Source: Saturnia japonica | Taxonomy: Eukaryota; Arthropoda; Insecta; Lepidoptera; Saturniidae | Length of the DNA: 64,000 nucleotides | Reading direction: 5' to 3' | Assembly (NCBI GenBank): GCA_033032175.1 | Contig: CM065313.1 | Span: 20,876,327-20,940,326, forward strand | Shown here: piece after piece, positions 59,653-64,000 of the stretch | Numbering within the stretch: position 1 is the first letter of the stretch | Layout of the letters: every line of letters starts with the position of its first letter | The notes under the pieces: model-generated | Told to the model about the DNA's origin: nothing | Database searches by the model: none | The model's input: the letters and a program-made list of their open reading frames with translations, nothing else | Made by a program: the position numbers and the translations under genes

Positions 59653-62600
59653 TTAGACACGAAATCGCTCTGGCGTACGTACTATTCTACCTGACCGAGT
59701 GCAACGAACTGGACGATCTGTGGGAGGACCAGATGGCATTTCTGTGGTCTTTGGTTCCTCACTCAAATAATCGTAATTTTTTCTTACTGATGGTTTGAGA
59801 ATATGTTGTCTATTACGTCTATATAAGCTGTTCCGAGTTCGAACCCAGTAAGAACGGGGCTCTTTTGCTTCTCTCTCCACCGTTGCGCATATAAACCTGT
59901 TCAGCTTTTTCTAGCGGTTTCAACTGTTTTGTACCCCGATCGTAATATTTTTTAGCATTTATATTTTTTACTTGTCGCGATTTTATTATATCGGCTTTAC
60001 GAATAGCTTTTGGCTCAAGTAACTTTTCACTAACAGGCAATCTAGTGTTTAATCTTCGCGACATCAGAAGCTGAGCAGGTGAATATTCTTCTCCGGAAAT
60101 CGGAGAGTTACGATAGTTCAATAATGCCAGGTAAGGATCGGTTTTATCATTCTGAGCTTTAATTAAAATATTCTTTACAATTTGGACATTACGCTCCGCC
60201 AACCCATTAGAGCGAGGATAATATGGTGAACTAGTTATATGTTCAAATTCCCACTGTCTAGCAAATTCTTTAAAATCTTCAGAAACAAACTGTTTAGCAT
60301 TATCAGTCATAATATTTTGTGGGATTCCATGACGCGAAAAAATTGATTTTAATTTAGTTATGACGGTTACACTCCTCAGGTCGGTCAGAGATACAACCTC
60401 TATATATTTCGAAAAATAATCAACTACTAATAGAAAATACTTATCTTTTATCTGAAATATATCGGCAGCTAAGGATTCCCAGGGTATTCCCGGTTGTGCG
60501 TGAGGTACTAGCGGTTCCCTCGGCTGCGCGACGCGTCATTCGATACAAGTCTCACAGGCGCCCACAGTACGCTCGATATCACCCGCCATACCTGGCCACC
60601 ACATCACATCTCGAGCTCGCCTCTTACATTTATCAATACCTAAATGACCTTCATGAATCCTGTTAAGCATATCTTTTCTAAGACTTTTTGGTATAATTAC
60701 CTATTTGTTGCGAAAGGGAATGCCACTGACAGAATGTAGCTCATGTCTAATTTCCCAATATTGTTTCGCATTTCTATCGACGACGCTCTTTGTATGTGGC
60801 CAGCCCTCCTTGTAGTAATTTATCGCCAAACACAAGTCTCCATCCTGTAAAGTGGCAACCCTAATTTCTTCCAATTTTTCCTTACTAACGCTTAAATTCT
60901 CTAACAACAAATTAATGTGACTATTAATATGCTCCAAAATATTTGTACTAGCCTCCTCTTCAATATCTGTATGCGCATCCCTCGATAGAGTATCTGCTAT
61001 GTACATAAATTTACCAGGCACATATTTTATAATAAGAGAATATTTCTGAATCTTTAATAATAAACGTTGTAGTCTAATAGGCACGTCGTTTAAAGATTTA
61101 TTTACAATAGATTCGAGAGGTTTGTGATCTGATTCAACAATGACCTTATTATGACCATAAATAAACTGATGAAATTTAAAACATCCAAAAACTATAGCCA
61201 ACATTTCTTTTTCAATTTGCGCCCAGCGGTTCTCGGTAGGTGTTAGCGTGCGTGCCGCAAACGCGACAGGTCGACCATCTTGTATTAAACAGGCCCCTAA
61301 CCCGCGAGCACTCGCGTCTACCGAAACGGTCACCGGTAAGTTAGGATTATAGTACCTTAAAGTTGGGGCTTCTGAAATGTATTTTTTTATTTTTTTAAAA
61401 CTATTTTCATGAGCCTTATACCACTGAAATGTTGCACTTCTCTTTAAAAGTTCCCTCAACGGTTCTGCTACATCTGCATAATTAGGAATAAATCGAGAAA
61501 GATAATTAGACATACCTAAAAATCTCTCAAGCTCCTTTTTCGACTTAGGTTCCGGAATATCATTGATTACCCGCACTCGTTCAGGGTCTGGACGCATACC
61601 TTTATCATCAAAAATATGACCAAGAAACTTTACCTTGCTAGCACCTATAGTACATTTCTCCTTGTTGAACCTGACCCCATACTCTGCGGCACGTTGTAAT
61701 ACCGCCTTCAACCTAGTATCATGTTCTTCTCTTGTTTGGCCGTGCACCAGGAGATCGTCGATATAAACTTCAACGCCTTCCATTAAAAATAATTTATACA
61801 TTAAATTATGAAATACTTCGGATGCGCTTGCTATACCGAAAGGTAACCTTAAAAATCTGAACCGACCAAAGGGTGTGGCGAACGTACATAACTTAGAACT
61901 TTTTTCATCTAAAGATACCATATAAAATCCTTTACTGGCATCTAGAACTGAAAAGAATTTCGGAGAAGATAAATTAGCCGTTATTTCATCGAAGGTGGGT
62001 AATTGAAAGTGACTACGTTTTATTGCTGTATTTAAATGTTGAGGATCAAGACACAGTCGGAGTCTACCATCTGATTTCTCCACGAGAACAATATTAGACA
62101 CCCAATCTGTCGGCTCCTCAATAGGAGTTATAATATTAAGTTTTATTAGACGATCCAATTCCTCTCGCAATCTAGGTCTAAGTTTTATTGGAATTTTACG
62201 TGCACTTCTTACAACAGGAGGAACTGTTTCGTCTATGATTAGTTTATGTTTTCCAGGTAAGCAACCGATGCCCTCAAATACTGAACTGTATTTTAACAAT
62301 AAATTATTTGTGTCGTAACATACTTCATTCAGCCTCATTATTAATTTTAAATCAACACAGGCTTCCCTAGATAATAAATTGTGACAACTTAAATTTAATA
62401 CATAAATCTTTTGAATTATTGTTATATTATTAAACGATAATTTTGCCAAAAAGTAGCCAACTACAGGTAATACAGTCTTACTAACCTCTTTAAGTATTGT
62501 TACATTACGTTCTAAAGCTTGTTTACTAAATCCCGCTTGTATATAACTATCCATTGACATCACGCTTGCGTCAGCACCGCAATCCAATTTAAACCGAACG

Positions 62601-63565
62601 GGCATCCCGTTTACTGTTATAATCTCGTACCACCCTTTATCCTGTACTGAATTTACTTCTATACCGCTCAATGACAATTCTTCAACTTCTTCGATGCTAT
62701 CTGGTAATTGACAAAGTTCTCGAAGATAATTACTCGATCGGCAACACTTTGCAAAATGTCCACGCTTGTTACATTTAAAACATTCAATATTGTATGCCGG
62801 ACAACGATTAATTTCATGTTCATAATTACAATAAGTGCAACGTCGTCGAGTTATCGTAGTACGCTTCCGTGACGTTTGAGTTTGTATCGGCGTATTGCGC
62901 TGTGAAACGAAACGTACGCGCTCTCGAACTCCGTCGGCCGCGGCGCGGGCGGTTACCGGCTCGATATCAGCCGAGTTCGCCGGACCGAGCCCAGTGTTAA
63001 CTACAACAGCTTGCTCACTTGCTGTTTCTGCCGCTCGACACCAACACACTGCATCTTGTAACTTTAAATCATTTTTTTGTAACATTCTTTCTCGTAACTG
63101 TGTATCTTTAATTCCTCGAATCATTTGTGTGAGAATTAAACTATCACGTAGGTCACCGAAATTACATGATTTACTTTTTACTTTCAACTGAGATAGATAT
63201 TTGTCAAATTTCTCAGAATCTTGATAACATTCGAAAAACAAATGACGTTCAAAATTAATATTCTTTTGAGGATCACATCGTTCCTGGAATTTTTTGCACA
63301 AAACCTCGTAATCATTTTGTTCATTACTCTTGAAATCCAACTCATCGTATATATCTCGGCCGCACTTTCCTATTGTATGTAGAAAAACTGCACACTTCTC
63401 TCGTCCAGAAGCCAATTCACGACCTGATGCTGTTAAGTACCAGTCGAACATCCTCTTCCAATCACGCCAGCTGTCGGCAATATTACTGAGTTCCGACATC
63501 GGCGGCGGTTGTTCAATGCAGCCGTACATTATTTGTGACGGTCCGATTGTATCACTTTTAGCCAT
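59653..63565 (-). pseudogene. gag-pol: Gypsy gag-pol, two nonsense codons and one frameshift
   Basis: The frame starts at 63565 and is open for 954 codons. Gag ends with two zinc knuckles (C-x2-C-x3-H-x4-C from residue 243 and C-x2-C-x4-H-x4-C from residue 262). The protease has D-C-G-A at 328-331, with Cys where Ser or Thr is usual. Reverse transcriptase has Y-I-D-D at 601-604 and the Gypsy-type L-P-F-G-I-A-S-A segment. RNase H has an Asp at 750. A TAG at 60701-60703 then cuts off the integrase. The integrase continues in the same frame with an H-x3-H, C-x2-C domain, an in-frame TGA at 60536-60538 and the core (M-T-D-N at 60310). Near 59880 the frame shifts, and a basic C-terminal stretch ends at 59653. 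No envelope gene was seen. Confidence 0.92.
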
Positions 63566-63631
63566 AATACTTAGCTAATAATATAATGTGACGTAACTGT
63601 GTAACTATAGTCACCGTAACTTTGATGTATT

Positions 63632-63645
63632 CACACCTGACACCA
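63632..63645 (-). other. Primer-binding site of Gypsy element, tRNA-Leu-like
   Basis: On the minus strand TGGTGTCAGGTGTG directly follows the 5' LTR. It complements the 3' end of animal tRNA-Leu (CAG type) at 13 of 14 bases, judged from memory of the tRNA. Confidence 0.6.
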
Positions 63646-63759
63646 TGTTATGTATTAAATGAGAATAATGAAACATCCTTCAGAGAGTCTATGACAACTA
63701 CTAGTTTATTTTTAGATGTACCTCCACCAACAATATTATACTTAAGTACCTACATAACA
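63646..63759 (-). repeat. 5' LTR of Gypsy element
   Basis: 114 bp with termini TGTTATGTA and TACATAACA. Confidence 0.93.
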
Positions 63760-63890
63760 GGTATCTTAAAAAAAGAAAAGAAACACAACTAGGTAGTTAG
63801 GTTAACTTGGAATGCACAACATTATCTAAACACTGAATTTCATCCAAATCGTTAGATATATATACAAGAATTGATCACTTATTTATTAGA
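63760..63890 (-). mobile_element. Helitron-like family HC, part displaced by the Gypsy insertion
   Basis: Continues the HC repeat started at 59289-59311: TCTTAAAAAAA, AACTTGGAATGCACAACATTA and TTTCATCCAAATCGTTAGA match 19830-19910. The first 5 bases are the right copy of the target duplication. Confidence 0.6.
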
Positions 63891-64000
63891 ACAACTTCCC
63901 ACTCAATTCACAGATGTAGGGTTAGCAAGTATTGCGCCTGTCAAAAACACCTTTCATTGGACGTGTTTGTTGGTTGGTCGCTTTGGCAAACTCGGCGCCT

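Larger units (their letters stand above)
59312..63759 (-). mobile_element. Gypsy LTR retrotransposon with very short LTRs (inactive)
   Basis: A 4448-bp element with identical 114-bp LTRs that have 9-bp inverted ends (TGTTATGTA), flanked by GGTAT on both sides. The minus strand holds a primer-binding site, one fused gag-pol frame and a polypurine tract. It is inserted into a family HC repeat whose uninterrupted relative is at 19805-19965. Short LTRs and a single fused frame recall the mag lineage; this is not proven. Confidence 0.93.

Overview
The window looks like AT-rich, repeat-dense genomic DNA of an insect, most probably a moth or butterfly (Lepidoptera). The evidence is the dense set of short elements ending in CTAG/CTAA next to a T (Helitron-like, very common in Lepidoptera), tRNA-headed SINEs, RTE-like and other non-LTR fragments, BEL/Pao and Gypsy LTR retrotransposons, and small single-exon secreted-peptide genes with TATA boxes. 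I could not name the species. There are no operons, no true tRNA or rRNA genes and no CRISPR array.

Host genes: I can support only two, both on the + strand. They encode 84-aa (2171-2425) and 94-aa (15231-15515) secreted peptides. They are clear paralogues: similar signal peptides beginning MSKII, a mature start ENKK, the same eight-cysteine scaffold C-x5-C-x2-CC-x6-C-x15/16-C-x-C-x-C, and a shared C-P-D-x-V-T-P after the last cysteine. Their core promoters and 5' leaders are also alike (TATA box 78-87 bp before the ATG, GATA-type sites just upstream). I do not recognise the family. It is the best candidate for something undescribed.

LTR retrotransposons: two closely related BEL/Pao copies (2751-10056 and 48142-55466) keep both LTRs, a primer-binding site that fits tRNA-Tyr, a polypurine tract and 5-bp target duplications. 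Copy A has one frameshift and copy B has two nonsense codons, so neither has an intact gag-pol. Copy A lies between the two peptide genes. A Gypsy element (59312-63759, minus strand) has identical 114-bp LTRs, a 5-bp target duplication, two nonsense codons and a frameshift.

Other repeats: at least five fragments of non-LTR element ORF ends (about 11.8-12.2, 25.9-26.5, 27.6-27.9, 44.4-44.9 and 47.9-48.0 kb), a complete-looking retrocopied element with 16-bp target duplications (33249-34071), three tRNA-derived SINE copies, many Helitron-like copies including one nested cleanly inside another, a MITE, a 49-bp-arm hairpin, and several unnamed repeat families. The long stretches at about 28-33, 37.7-42.6, 45-48 and 56.3-59.3 kb hold no gene I can support.
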